Origin: Sphingobacterium sp. CZ-2
GTDB taxonomy: Bacteria; Bacteroidota; Bacteroidia; Sphingobacteriales; Sphingobacteriaceae
Assembly (NCBI RefSeq): GCF_004526235.1
Contig: NZ_CP038159.1
Coordinates: forward strand, 372,001-436,000
DNA length: 64,000 bases
Direction: 5' to 3'
In this document: one piece after another, positions 1-9,348 of the stretch
Layout of the letters: the number at the start of each line of letters is the position of its first letter
Numbering within the stretch: position 1 is the stretch's first letter
The notes under the pieces: model-generated
Told to the model about the DNA's origin: nothing
Database searches by the model: none
Seen by the model: the letters and a program-made list of their open reading frames with translations, nothing else
Program-made: the position numbers and the translations under genes

Positions 1-1526
1 ACCGCGCCGAAACTGTTGTCCATTGCTTTTGTTCCTTCGTTTTTAAGGATGGTCAAGTTTTGTTGTTTTGCTACTTCCTCAAAATTGGTTCCGTTCAATG
101 CGGAGAAGAATTTGTTGGCTTTAGAATAAGCTGCATCTGTAGTTTCTTTTCCAGAAACGATTGATTTATCAACGATAGCTAACTTGGCAATTTTTGAACT
201 ACCGATCTGTCTGTTCACTTTTACAATGTGAACACCATTGTTGGTAGGAACCACTTTAACATCGCCCGTTTGACCATCAAATAAGATTGCATCTAATTCT
301 GGGATCTGACCTCTTACCAATGTTCCGATCTCACCACCATTGGTTTTTGAATTCGGATCAGCACTGAATTCCAATGCCAGGGTAGAGAAGTTTCCGCCAG
401 CAGTAATTAAGTTTTTGATAGAGTCTGCTTTGGCAATCGCTTTATCCACGCCACCCTCAGTTGCTGGGTTGATGACGATCGTGCTTGCATTAACCGAGTC
501 AGGGCTCATCTTCACGTTGATTACCTTCGCGATTTCATATACGTTCTGTGTTAGGTAAGGACCAACTACGGTGCCTGGAGCTGCGTTGAAAACCACAGAA
601 TCCAAAGCTGCGCTTAATTGGTTCTTTCCGTAATACGTAACTGGGTATTTTCTTTCTGAGTTTACAGTTACAAATGAAGAATCATTGGTTGATGCCTGTA
701 AATCTGTTTTTAATTTTTGGATAGCTGCAGTGGCTAAAGCTGTATCAGCTTGGTTTGGACGTGCGTCAAAAAGTACGTATTCAATGTTACGGGATTCCTC
801 TTGGTTCTTGAATGCGTTCTTGTTTTTGTCGTAATATTCCTTATAATCAGCATCTGTCAATTTTACTTGTGCATCTGCGATGGAAGCATAATCCAACATC
901 ACGTATTTGAAGTTCGCCAATTTATTACGGGAATTGTAATCGTATTGCGCTTCCAGAGCAGTTGTATATACGCTATTGTTCACCAATGTGCTGTATTTTT
1001 GGAATAAACGATCTGTTTTAATGCTTTCCAATAAAGCTTCCCATTCTCTTTTGGTGTTAGGATCTTGTTTTGCTTGTTGCATCACCGCGTTGATGGATGC
1101 TTTGTCGATCTGACCAGTTTGAGGATTGGTAAAGTATTGTGCGATCAACATGGACGGATTGTTTCCGGTCACTAAATTGTTCAATTCATCTTTACCTACT
1201 TCGATACCGATTTTCTCGATCTCTTGTTTGATCAACTCTTGGGTCAAATATTGGTTCCATACTTGTTGAACCGCATAACTTTGCATCTGAGGGGTATTTT
1301 GACCACCCATTTGCTGCGCGAATCTCGCTGCAGTTTGTTCAACTTGTTGGTTGAATTCGTTGTAATCTATACTTTCACCATTCACATTTCCTACTTCAGA
1401 TTGACTAGCACGCCAAAATGGAGTACCCATGTTGATGATGTCTCCTAATAAAAACGCGATAATTGCTAAACCGATCACGAAAATGACTAGCCCCGCACGG
1501 TTCCGCAAATAGCTCATTAATCCCAT
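1..1526 (-). CDS. PpiD/SurA-type peptidylprolyl isomerase (3' end cut by window)
   Basis: Periplasmic folding factor of the PpiD type, anchored in the inner membrane; it isomerises X-Pro bonds in proteins on their way to the outer membrane. Reading from the ATG at 1526, the protein begins with a short basic stretch and one membrane segment (about residues 11-28). A SurA-like N-terminal chaperone region follows, rich in Q and N. Near the window edge there is a parvulin core with the family's NGGEIG and GVHIVKV elements. The frame is open for all 508 codons in view and the C-terminus lies outside. The next gene upstream is an LptC-like lipoprotein, so this end of the window is an outer-membrane biogenesis cluster. 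Family call is firm; PpiD versus another SurA-like foldase is inference from the N-terminal anchor. Confidence 0.9.
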   Translation of the reverse strand, partial: MGLMSYLRNRAGLVIFVIGLAIIAFLLGDIINMGTPFWRASQSEVGNVNGESIDYNEFNQQVEQTAARFAQQMGGQNTPQMQSYAVQQVWNQYLTQELIKQEIEKIGIEVGKDELNNLVTGNNPSMLIAQYFTNPQTGQIDKASINAVMQQAKQDPNTKREWEALLESIKTDRLFQKYSTLVNNSVYTTALEAQYDYNSRNKLANFKYVMLDYASIADAQVKLTDADYKEYYDKNKNAFKNQEESRNIEYVLFDARPNQADTALATAAIQKLKTDLQASTNDSSFVTVNSERKYPVTYYGKNQLSAALDSVVFNAAPGTVVGPYLTQNVYEIAKVINVKMSPDSVNASTIVINPATEGGVDKAIAKADSIKNLITAGGNFSTLALEFSADPNSKTNGGEIGTLVRGQIPELDAILFDGQTGDVKVVPTNNGVHIVKVNRQIGSSKIAKLAIVDKSIVSGKETTDAAYSKANKFFSALNGTNFEEVAKQQNLTILKNEGTKAMDNSFGA

Positions 1527-1637
1527 AACTGTATTCTATATTTTTGTTATAAATGCTTGATTTGTTTACTTAATTGTGTTTGTTAAAAAACAAGGCGCAA
1601 GATACAACTTTTATGAAAAAAAGTGTAAAAATTTATT

Positions 1638-2243
1638 TTAGTTCCCTAAACCCGGAAATCCCGAGTTGTTCTGCATATAAATCAAGCCTGTTCCATTGGT
1701 CCATTCGATCATATTAAAATCGAGATCTGAAGTAAAGGAAGTTCCCTGCATGTTCCCGCGGCCATCTGTAAAAATGGCTGAAATAGGTTGACTTCCATAG
1801 TATTTTTTCTGTTTATCGTCATGGATCAATTCCTCAGTATTCAGAATGGAACCATTCGCCAAGGTGATCACCACATTCTTTCGGAATTCCGTAATCCCTT
1901 CCTGTTGTTTTAGGACACCATAATTGGAAGTGATGCGCTGCGACTCTTTCCCGTCCGGCCCATAGAAAATCAAGAGCAATCCTTTTTGGAACTCCATGTT
2001 TCCTACACGTGCGGAATCGTGGTATTGGCGCATTTCGGGCGCTTTCAACTCTGCTTTCACTTTTGCAGAGTCGCTATAAATCACGGTAACATGCTTGGAA
2101 ATATCAACAGCCTCTTCTGCTTCGATATTGGCCAATCGATCGATATCTTTTTGGTCGTTTTCGCAGGCAATTGACAAGATTGCCCCTAACAATAACATTG
2201 ATAGGGGCAAAATTGATGATATTTTCAATGAATTAATTTTCAT
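1638..2243 (-). CDS. lptC: LptC-like LPS export lipoprotein
   Basis: Periplasmic protein of the LptC/LptA (OstA) fold, expected to pass lipopolysaccharide from the LptBFG transporter to LptA. The start chosen is the ATG at 2243, which gives a lipoprotein signal ending at Cys27 (SIAC). An upstream in-frame ATG at 2279 would overlap the preceding gene and bury the signal. The body (about 45-175) carries the typical beta-strand repeats, including the elements SDSAKVKAEL, ITSNYGVLKQQEG and TEELIHDDKQKKYYG. The gene starts one base after the end of the upstream barrel gene, so the two are probably cotranscribed. The LptC assignment rests on pattern and context; the family is poorly conserved in sequence. 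Confidence 0.8.
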   Translation of the reverse strand: MKINSLKISSILPLSMLLLGAILSIACENDQKDIDRLANIEAEEAVDISKHVTVIYSDSAKVKAELKAPEMRQYHDSARVGNMEFQKGLLLIFYGPDGKESQRITSNYGVLKQQEGITEFRKNVVITLANGSILNTEELIHDDKQKKYYGSQPISAIFTDGRGNMQGTSFTSDLDFNMIEWTNGTGLIYMQNNSGFPGLGN

Positions 2244-2244
2244 G

Positions 2245-3588
2245 TTAATCGTAACTTCTTCTCTGGAACCAAGCATCATTGATGGTAAACCCTAGGTTGA
2301 TGTTGATATAACGCTCTCTAACCAGGTTGTTGTTCATGGTGCCTTGTTGACCAAACTCTGCTGAAACATTCACATTCGAGAATGTTCTACCAAAATTCGT
2401 CTCTGGTAATGGGAATCCCATACCTACGGTAATCGCCATATCGGAAATACGGTGGTTATCTACCGAAATATGTGTTTTATTATACCTGAATCCTAAACGA
2501 TAATCAACCAGGTTCAAATATTTTAATGAAGTAGCATCTGGTTTGAACTGTCCACCAACTGCAATTCCGATGTTTTTGCCCAATGGTGGCTCACCCATTT
2601 CGGTATGATATTTTGACCAGTCTGCGTATTTAAAATCAGCTCCAATACTCCAGTTGATACCTTTGCTCAAGGTAAATCCAACACTGTGTTTTAGAGGTAG
2701 ATTTAAGTTTCTGTTTGAAAGTGGTTCAAAGGAGGAAGTATCGATAGCCACTTGTTCGCCATCAGGATCTGTTGCATCCGTTTGGGTCAGGGTAACTAAA
2801 GATGTGGTCTTACTGTTTACAGTATTGTTCAATGAACCTGAATAACCAATGGTAAAATTGACTTTGTTGCCCAATGCTTTGAAATATTGTGCACCGTAAT
2901 CAAAAGTAGCCCCTCTTATTTGTTGGGTAATGGTTTCTGAGGTATTATACATCCCTGCTTCATAAGGGAATTGGATCATTGCTTTATCGAACAGGTTTCC
3001 AAAAAGGAAACCGGCATTTGCCCCAATGCTGAAACCAGCAAATGGAGAAACCCCATATCCTACATAGGCTTTATTGATACCACCTTCACCTACCAAACTG
3101 GTTTGATATGGGATATTATCAATCTGACGAGCAGATTTTACATTATAACCTACATCCGAATAAGGCATCAAACCGAAAGACACACCACCTACTTTTGGAC
3201 CATTCTGTTTGTTCAATGAAAAACCGAAGGCAAAATGACTGAATGCAAAGTCTGCTGTTTTACCAGTAGAACCAGATTTAGCCAATTGGGTGAAGTTGCC
3301 ATATAGACCGGCATCTAAGATCGTTCTGTTTAATGCAGAATAACTGGCAGGGTTTGCCATGTTTAAGATTGGTAGACCACCTTGATAACGAACACCACTG
3401 GAAATTCCGCCCATTGCGCGAGTTTGAGGCAATAGATCCTCCCTCATCTGTCCCAAACCATATTGTGAGTAAGGTGAGTGTGAAGTAGATGACTGTGCTT
3501 TAACCTCCGTAAAGCCCAACATCAGTACCCCAATACCCAATGCTGTAAGCAGGTTTTTGTGTGTAAATATTCGTCTCAATTGTATCAA
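2245..3588 (-). CDS. outer-membrane beta-barrel protein, OmpP1/FadL-like architecture
   Basis: A 447-residue exported protein with a signal peptide ending near residue 31 (VKAQ). It is followed by a stretch common in Bacteroidota barrels (PYSQYGLGQ), a region rich in glycine and asparagine, and many alternating strands with aromatic ends (for example SVGFTLSKGINWSIGADFKYADW). The C-terminus continues this barrel pattern. Substrate is unknown; a FadL-like transport or surface role is only an analogy. It is the first gene of a probable unit with the LptC-like lipoprotein, one base apart, and precedes the PpiD-like foldase. That context suggests the barrel either depends on or contributes to outer-membrane assembly. 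A -7-like box (TAGTTTTG, minus strand, 3638-3631) lies about 45 bases upstream. Confidence 0.7.
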   Translation of the reverse strand: MIQLRRIFTHKNLLTALGIGVLMLGFTEVKAQSSTSHSPYSQYGLGQMREDLLPQTRAMGGISSGVRYQGGLPILNMANPASYSALNRTILDAGLYGNFTQLAKSGSTGKTADFAFSHFAFGFSLNKQNGPKVGGVSFGLMPYSDVGYNVKSARQIDNIPYQTSLVGEGGINKAYVGYGVSPFAGFSIGANAGFLFGNLFDKAMIQFPYEAGMYNTSETITQQIRGATFDYGAQYFKALGNKVNFTIGYSGSLNNTVNSKTTSLVTLTQTDATDPDGEQVAIDTSSFEPLSNRNLNLPLKHSVGFTLSKGINWSIGADFKYADWSKYHTEMGEPPLGKNIGIAVGGQFKPDATSLKYLNLVDYRLGFRYNKTHISVDNHRISDMAITVGMGFPLPETNFGRTFSNVNVSAEFGQQGTMNNNLVRERYININLGFTINDAWFQRRSYD

Positions 3589-3704
3589 CTTTAAAATAAT
3601 AATGGCCCTGTTTAGGCTAAAATTTCGCTACAAAACTATCTAATTTTTAATAACCACGTAAGATTTTGTTGTTAAAAAAGGTTAAACAGCTAACTGTCAG
3701 TTTT

Positions 3705-4688
3705 TTAGAAAAACTGAAAATAGATTATGGTGGCCAATATAATCAGGTACAAGGTTTCATAAAACCATTTTATCTTCGCATAGGTAAAGAAGTAGGCCAG
3801 ATAAATGGAAAGCGCTGGAATGGTCAATAAAAAATGGTTTACCGATTTATCCGGATTTAGATAGAATGATCCAAAGATGAGGATCAGCATCACGAACAAT
3901 AATTGGAAACTCTTTCGAACCTGGACAACGCTCTTGAAAAAATTATCCTTTAATATAAATAAAAACCCTCCAATAGCCACCACGATAGGAATCAGTACAA
4001 AATAATCATGTACATCCATATTCAATCGGGTTGGAAGGGCATAGGTGAATGGTCTAAAGATTTCATAGAACTCATTCATTCTTTCCAGCCAATAATAACA
4101 AACGGCCAATAGGAAATAAACAACGGTTACACCCAATAAAGGCGTAATCCATTCTCTCCAGGAGAATGCCCTAAAAATTACCAAGCTTGCCCAAATGAGC
4201 AAAAGCATCACAATAAATGGAAAATAGATCAGGCTTCCCAATGCAACCAATAAGCCCAAGTCAAACATGATACCCTTAACATCTGCATGTTTATAGATAT
4301 TGAAAAGCTTCTGCACCATCCAAATGGTGATAAAATTACAGATAAGGGTAGGGGATAATACCAAAAACGGTATGAACACACTGACCAAGGTCATGAACAT
4401 CAAGGCGGTCAGGAAATTGGGTTTTCCAAGGAGGTTGAAATGATTGACGACCCTATTCAGATAGAAAGCTTGGAGGATGGTCAAGATTAATGTGATGAAC
4501 ACATTAGATTGGGGGGATAATTCCGCCCCGATCTGAAAACCTAAAAGGTTGCTGATGCCGGGTTCAAAAAGCACGGGAGTAAGTTTCTCCGGCAAGTGTA
4601 GATATACCCCAAGGCATAGTACCGTCCCAACAAGAATAACCAGGAAAACATTCAGCCCTGATAATGTCCGATGTTGGTTGATTAACAT
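3705..4688 (-). CDS. DUF6427-like polytopic membrane protein
   Basis: A 327-residue integral membrane protein with roughly nine or ten hydrophobic segments and little soluble sequence. It resembles a Bacteroidota-specific family, DUF6427, for which I know no demonstrated function. Homologues have sometimes carried a misleading beta-carotene monooxygenase label, and nothing visible here supports that. It starts 10 bases after the CcmD-like gene and is therefore probably the last gene of the ccmB-ccmC-ccmD unit. Whether it takes part in haem handling is not shown by the sequence; the linkage is the only hint. Confidence 0.6.
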   Translation of the reverse strand: MLINQHRTLSGLNVFLVILVGTVLCLGVYLHLPEKLTPVLFEPGISNLLGFQIGAELSPQSNVFITLILTILQAFYLNRVVNHFNLLGKPNFLTALMFMTLVSVFIPFLVLSPTLICNFITIWMVQKLFNIYKHADVKGIMFDLGLLVALGSLIYFPFIVMLLLIWASLVIFRAFSWREWITPLLGVTVVYFLLAVCYYWLERMNEFYEIFRPFTYALPTRLNMDVHDYFVLIPIVVAIGGFLFILKDNFFKSVVQVRKSFQLLFVMLILIFGSFYLNPDKSVNHFLLTIPALSIYLAYFFTYAKIKWFYETLYLIILATIIYFQFF

Positions 4689-4698
4689 ATGCTAAATG

Positions 4699-4905
4699 CT
4701 ATTTGTCTTTTTCTAATTTGCTGATTTTACGGTCGATGGTGAAAAGGTAGATGGCAACCACCAAGAAAATCACCAACATCACCAAAACAACCACGTAGAT
4801 TTTTCCTTCAGAGCGAAGGCCATCGGCCATAGGAACCTTTTCTTGAGCGAACGCTGTCCCAAAGCTAAAAAGCAGTGCAAAAAGAGTGTATAGGAAATTT
4901 CTCAT
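4699..4905 (-). CDS. ccmD: CcmD-like small haem exporter subunit
   Basis: A 68-residue protein with a short hydrophobic N-terminus ending AFAQ, which may be a cleaved signal. A central membrane helix (about residues 36-56) and a basic, charged C-terminal tail follow. This is the layout of CcmD, the small membrane subunit that helps release haem-loaded CcmE from the CcmABC complex. It lies four bases downstream of the CcmC gene, which is the strongest support because the sequence itself is too short and variable to be diagnostic. No CcmE gene follows; the next gene is a DUF6427-like protein. Confidence 0.75.
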   Translation of the reverse strand: MRNFLYTLFALLFSFGTAFAQEKVPMADGLRSEGKIYVVVLVMLVIFLVVAIYLFTIDRKISKLEKDK

Positions 4906-4909
4906 TGTA

Positions 4910-5572
4910 TTAAAAACTATTTCTTTTATCTTCTATTAATCGAATTCTATAACGTAGGGTGGCAATCCAGGTGCCTATCAAAATCCAACCGATTACCGCT
5001 GTATAAAATACCGGACGCATATAATTGTCCATATCCAAGTCCCCGAAAGAAGAGTTTCCACCACTACCTGGGTGAAGCGAATCATTCATTTTTGGGAGGA
5101 TATAAATCAGCACAAACATGATCGGAAAAGCGAAAATATTATAGATGGCTGATATTTTGGCACGTTTTTGTTCTTCTTCAAGGGCATTCCTTAAAACTAG
5201 GTAGGCCAGATACATCAAGGTTGCAATGGCAGCCCCATTCAATTGGGGGTCATTTGTCCAAGGGGTTCCCCAGGTGAAATTGGCCCAAAGCATACCTGTC
5301 AATAAACCGCAAAAACAGAAGATAACACCTGTATTTACAGCTTCTACCGCCATAAAATCATGCTCTCTTTTTCCGGTATTTAGGTATTTGATGCTATAAA
5401 TTAAGGAGATCAGGTATAAAATCATCATGGTAAACCACATAGGTACATGGAAATACACATTTCTGATGGTTTCATTCAAGATGTACAAAACGGGTACTGG
5501 GCCTAATAAACCAGCAACTACGGTACTTGCAACCATGACAACTGCAAGAATTTTCCACCAACTTTTTCTCAT
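4910..5572 (-). CDS. ccmC: CcmC-type haem exporter / cytochrome c assembly protein
   Basis: Integral membrane protein of the haem-handling protein family that presents haem for covalent attachment to CcmE during cytochrome c maturation. It has six predicted membrane helices and a WWD-like signature loop (LWANFTWGTPWTNDPQ). Periplasmic histidines suitable as haem ligands lie in helix-proximal positions (YFHVP near residue 40; a second near LHPGSG). The start is set at the ATG at 5572 (MRKSWWK). A longer frame to 5629 exists but would run further into the upstream ccmB and adds an unlikely hydrophobic stub. The start still lies close behind ccmB, whose stop codon ends at 5586. Confidence 0.9.
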   Translation of the reverse strand: MRKSWWKILAVVMVASTVVAGLLGPVPVLYILNETIRNVYFHVPMWFTMMILYLISLIYSIKYLNTGKREHDFMAVEAVNTGVIFCFCGLLTGMLWANFTWGTPWTNDPQLNGAAIATLMYLAYLVLRNALEEEQKRAKISAIYNIFAFPIMFVLIYILPKMNDSLHPGSGGNSSFGDLDMDNYMRPVFYTAVIGWILIGTWIATLRYRIRLIEDKRNSF

Positions 5573-5585
5573 ACGAACAAAAAAA

Positions 5586-6245
5586 TCAATCTCGCCAAAG
5601 GTAAGGAAATAACAGCAAAGAAATGGCAATAGTAACTATATTAATTGCCAATAATACAGCAATATCTCCCCAACTATCAGCGATCACACCGCCTATGGCA
5701 GCAGCTTTTGATAATTTGATGAGGACGATCAATAGGGGGATGATTACCGGAAAACTGAGGATGGCCATGATGGTGCTGTTGTTTCCAGCTTTCGCACTGA
5801 TCCCTGCTACCATGGTAAATACTGTAGCAAAGGAAATGCTCCCTAAAAATATACTCAATAAATAAACAGGTAGATTGCCGATCGGGGTTCTAAAAATCAG
5901 GTTGTAAACAATAAAAGCGATCCCTGTCATTAAGATCATGATCAAGGAATTATAGATGATCTTTGCCAAAATTATTGCTTTTGGGCTTACCATGCTATAA
6001 TAATAAAGTTGTCTATTACCTGTTTCCTGAAGGAAGGAACGGCTCATTGCATTGATGGCCGCGAAAAGAAGAATGATCCAGAACAGGGTGTTCCAAACAG
6101 AAGTATCCACGGATTGGAATGATTGATAACAAACAAATACCGTGGATACTACGTAAAGAAGAATGCTATTGATAGCGTATTTAGAACGCCATTCCAATAA
6201 AACATCCTTATATATTAAAGTCTTGACTTGTGTTAACAGATCCAT
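5586..6245 (-). CDS. ccmB: CcmB-type haem exporter permease
   Basis: Membrane permease of the CcmABCD ABC-type complex in cytochrome c maturation. It has six hydrophobic helices after a basic N-terminal stretch (YKDVLLEWRSKYAIN), which is highly characteristic of CcmB in this phylum. The ATG at 6245 is preferred; an ATG three codons upstream (6254) is also possible. CcmB needs the ATPase CcmA, which is not within this window, so the complex must be completed from another locus. The gene is the first of a tight run ccmB-ccmC-ccmD-DUF6427. Confidence 0.9.
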   Translation of the reverse strand: MDLLTQVKTLIYKDVLLEWRSKYAINSILLYVVSTVFVCYQSFQSVDTSVWNTLFWIILLFAAINAMSRSFLQETGNRQLYYYSMVSPKAIILAKIIYNSLIMILMTGIAFIVYNLIFRTPIGNLPVYLLSIFLGSISFATVFTMVAGISAKAGNNSTIMAILSFPVIIPLLIVLIKLSKAAAIGGVIADSWGDIAVLLAINIVTIAISLLLFPYLWRD

Positions 6246-6296
6246 GATATGCAAAGATACAAATCAATCTGTCTAGCCAAGACGGATGTCTAGAAA

Positions 6297-6674
6297 TTAA
6301 GCGTTTTTAATTTCTGATTTCGCTTTATCAGCAACATCGTTAGCTTTGTCAGCCATGCCTTGTGCTGCATCTGATGCACGGCCAGCCCATTCGTTAGCTT
6401 TTGAAGAAGCTTTGTCTAATGCTTCTCTACCTGCATTTTTAGCACGGTCTTTTAAGTTCTCTAAATCTTCTTTTGCGGATTTTGCAAATTTAGAAGCACG
6501 TTTTGCTTCTTTTTTAGAAAGATCTTTAATGGATTTTGTTAAGCTCTTGATTCCGTCGTTTGCACGGTCTAATTGCTTTTTACCATCCTCTGTTCCTAAT
6601 AAATAATATGCAGCAGTTCCGACAGCTAATCCTAGTAGGGCGAATGCCACTAATCCATTTCTATTCTTTTCCAT
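6297..6674 (-). CDS. YtxH-domain small membrane protein
   Basis: A 125-residue protein with one N-terminal membrane helix (about residues 8-26) that contains the glycine pattern of YtxH proteins, then LLGTEDGKK. A long, highly charged amphipathic region of Lys/Ala/Asp/Glu repeats follows and resembles a coiled coil or LEA-like helix (about 35-125). YtxH proteins are widespread and often stress-linked, but no biochemical role is established. It stands alone between ccmB and an ABC transporter gene. Confidence 0.75.
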   Translation of the reverse strand: MEKNRNGLVAFALLGLAVGTAAYYLLGTEDGKKQLDRANDGIKSLTKSIKDLSKKEAKRASKFAKSAKEDLENLKDRAKNAGREALDKASSKANEWAGRASDAAQGMADKANDVADKAKSEIKNA

Positions 6675-6772
6675 GATTATAATTTTTTATCCTATTTTGT
6701 AATTACATGTTATTGTATAATGGAAACAAGCAATAAGCCAAAATGTTTGTGGGTTTGAGAAATTAACAAAAA

Positions 6773-8608
6773 TTAACTTTCAAAAACTTGAAGAGACTGT
6801 AATTGATAGAGATGTTGGTATAATCCCCCGCCTTTATTCATCAATTCCTGATGGGTTCCAACATCGGATATGAAGCCATTTTCTACGACGATAATCATAT
6901 CAGCGTCCCGTATGGTAGACAATCTATGGGCAATAATCACGGATGTTCTGTTCTTCATCAATTCTTCCAAAGCCAATTGCACCAAACGTTCGGATTCGGA
7001 GTCGAGGGAGGAAGTCGCTTCATCCAAGATCAATATGGCTGGGTCTTTCAACAAAGCCCGCGCAATAGCGATTCGCTGCCTTTGTCCACCGGATAATTTA
7101 ACCCCTCTTTCACCAACAACCGTATCATATCCTTCTGGAAACTCCATGATGAAGTTATGGGCATTGGCCCGCTTTGCTGCTGTGATGATTTCTTCGGCAT
7201 CAGCTTGAAGGTTTCCATAGCTGATGTTCTCCCGAATCGTTCCTCCGAAAAGAAGTACATCTTGGGGGACCACGGCTACTTGGTTTCGGATATCGGTCAA
7301 TGCCAATTCTGAAGCAGGGATGCCATCATAGTAAATTGAACCATCAGTAGGTTGGTAAAACTGCAATATGAGCGAAGCAATGGTCGACTTTCCAGTGCCG
7401 CTTGGCCCTACAATGGCCAATTTCTTGCCGGCTTGGATCTGGAAAGAAATATCTTTCAAAATTTGAATATCTGGACGTGTCGGATAAGCGAAACGTACAT
7501 GATCAAAAGCGATGGCACCTGTTAAAGGTTGTTTGATGTTTTTGTCGGTTTCATCCACTTTGATATCTTCCTGATCTTCGTCAAGGATTTCCAATACTCG
7601 CTCACTTGCTCCCAAGGACCGTTGGATGCTGGCGTAGAGTTCAGGGAAACTTCCCATCGAACCTGCCACAAACATGGAATATAAGATATACATAGTCAGG
7701 TCGCCCACCGAAATCTCATTAATCGAAACCAGAGAGGCACCATACCAAATCACGACGATCGCTGCCCCGAAAATGGCAAAGATGATAAATGATGCAAATA
7801 ACCCGCGGTAAGTTGCCCCTTTCACGGCAAGATTCACCGCCTTCCCTAATTTGGAAGCATAGCGTTTGGATTCAAAATATTCATTGACGAATGCCTTTAC
7901 ATTGCTGATCCCCAATAAAGTTTCCTGAACGATCGCATTGGAATCTGCCAACTGATCTTGGGATTCTTTGGAAAGTTTGCGGATAAAACGGCCGAAAATA
8001 AGTGCTACTACAATGATGATAGGTAGCACACTCAGGTTCATGAGCGCTAATTTTGGAGAAACTAACACCAAAAGGAATACCCCTACGCCCAAACTGATGG
8101 TCTGTCTCAAGATTTCAGCCAAGGTGGTTGTCATGGTGTCCTGGATCTGAGAAAGGTCGGCAGAAAGCCTACTGTTCAGTTCACCCACTCTGCGGTTGGC
8201 AAAGAAATCAATTGGCAAGGTGATCAACCGGTGATAGGTATCTTTCCGAATGTTGGCAAGTGATTTTTCTGCAATCTCCACAAACAAGCGAATCCGGAAA
8301 AAGGAAATCGTAGATTGTACGGCCAGTATCGAAATACTCAGCACACCAATGTACATCACATCGGCAGGGAGCCAATCGAACTTCTGCTTTCCTTGTGCTG
8401 CATCAATCATCGCGCCCATCAAGGCCGGAAAGGTAAGCATGGTCAAGCTCGAAAGAATAAGGAATAACATCCCAATAACGAACTTCCATTTGAAAGGTCG
8501 GATGTAAGAAAAGATCTTTAAGGCTTTCTTTAGGGTCTCCTTGTTAATTTTCGGCTTCGGTAAATCTTCCGAATGCGAATCTCCACTGTTCAATCTCGGT
8601 CTGGCCAT
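6773..8608 (-). CDS. ABC exporter, fused permease and ATPase (MsbA/ABCB type)
   Basis: A half-size exporter of 611 residues. A basic cytoplasmic N-terminus leads into a six-helix membrane domain (about 40-325). The nucleotide-binding domain has Walker A GPSGTGKST (401-409), a signature LSGGQRQR, Walker B ILILDEATSSLD and a switch histidine in IIAHRLST. It should work as a homodimer that moves a lipid-like or drug-like substrate out of the cytoplasm. The closest familiar relatives are MsbA and BmrA-type exporters, but substrate cannot be read from the sequence. It has no obvious operon partner; the neighbours on both sides are separated by 55 bases or more. Confidence 0.9.
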   Translation of the reverse strand: MARPRLNSGDSHSEDLPKPKINKETLKKALKIFSYIRPFKWKFVIGMLFLILSSLTMLTFPALMGAMIDAAQGKQKFDWLPADVMYIGVLSISILAVQSTISFFRIRLFVEIAEKSLANIRKDTYHRLITLPIDFFANRRVGELNSRLSADLSQIQDTMTTTLAEILRQTISLGVGVFLLVLVSPKLALMNLSVLPIIIVVALIFGRFIRKLSKESQDQLADSNAIVQETLLGISNVKAFVNEYFESKRYASKLGKAVNLAVKGATYRGLFASFIIFAIFGAAIVVIWYGASLVSINEISVGDLTMYILYSMFVAGSMGSFPELYASIQRSLGASERVLEILDEDQEDIKVDETDKNIKQPLTGAIAFDHVRFAYPTRPDIQILKDISFQIQAGKKLAIVGPSGTGKSTIASLILQFYQPTDGSIYYDGIPASELALTDIRNQVAVVPQDVLLFGGTIRENISYGNLQADAEEIITAAKRANAHNFIMEFPEGYDTVVGERGVKLSGGQRQRIAIARALLKDPAILILDEATSSLDSESERLVQLALEELMKNRTSVIIAHRLSTIRDADMIIVVENGFISDVGTHQELMNKGGGLYQHLYQLQSLQVFES

Positions 8609-8663
8609 GAATTAAAATTATCAAATCGAGCAAAAGTACTCATATATATAGCTCTTCGTATCA

Positions 8664-9227
8664 CTATACAGTCAATTTTTTAGGCTTCTGCTTTAAATAA
8701 AGATAAATAACCGAAATTACCAATCCCAAAATGATCACGATGGCGATGAACAATTTATTATCATTCCCTTGATCGCTGTTCTCCAGATTACTGATATCCC
8801 CACGGAGCTTGTCATTCTCTTGCTGCAATTTGTTGATGGTTTTCATGTAGGCAGAAACCTGTTGGTCATACTCTGCTGCCAATTTCTGATACCGTTCGCT
8901 TTGGGCATCCTTAAGATCCAACAATTTCCGCGTCTCGATAAAGATATGGTTATCATTGATCACGATGTTCCGAAGGATATCGATGGATTTCTGCATGTCG
9001 CCTTTGGTTTTAAAAAGACCAAAAACACCTGTCTTTTTGGTCAGCGAACTATCGTAGTCACCAAATTTTGCACTTCGTTCGTTCAACAATTTATTTACTC
9101 GAGCACGTTGGGATTCAAAGGTGATGGAATCTGTTTTAAGTGCTGTACTATCCTGTGCCTTAAGAATTGCCGATCCTGAGAAAACCAAGATACAGGCAAA
9201 TAAAAACTTCAAATAATTATAATTCAT
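8664..9227 (-). CDS. secreted coiled-coil protein with C-terminal membrane helix
   Basis: I do not recognise a named family. From the ATG at 9227 the protein has a clear signal peptide (hydrophobic core then ILKAQ). Next comes a short acidic region, a long alpha-helical and probably coiled-coil region (about 85-150, with KLQQENDKL spacing), and one membrane helix close to the C-terminus followed by a Lys-rich tail (LKQKPKK). The layout suggests a periplasmic rod anchored in the inner membrane. An upstream in-frame ATG at 9332 would place 35 odd residues before the signal peptide and is rejected. It lies head-to-head with the LVIVD lipoprotein gene (9349). Confidence 0.65.
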   Translation of the reverse strand: MNYNYLKFLFACILVFSGSAILKAQDSTALKTDSITFESQRARVNKLLNERSAKFGDYDSSLTKKTGVFGLFKTKGDMQKSIDILRNIVINDNHIFIETRKLLDLKDAQSERYQKLAAEYDQQVSAYMKTINKLQQENDKLRGDISNLENSDQGNDNKLFIAIVIILGLVISVIYLYLKQKPKKLTV

Positions 9228-9348
9228 TTTTCTTTTCTGTTTGAAGATGTTCCACATGAAAAACATACTTTTTTTAATAAACATTGTAGCAAAATATAAT
9301 TTTTTAACGTAAGAATTTAAAAAACATGACAACTAATTATTAACCAGC

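Noticed and set aside
9228..9332. Longer N-terminus for the coiled-coil protein
   Set aside because: It would put 35 odd residues ahead of a good signal peptide.
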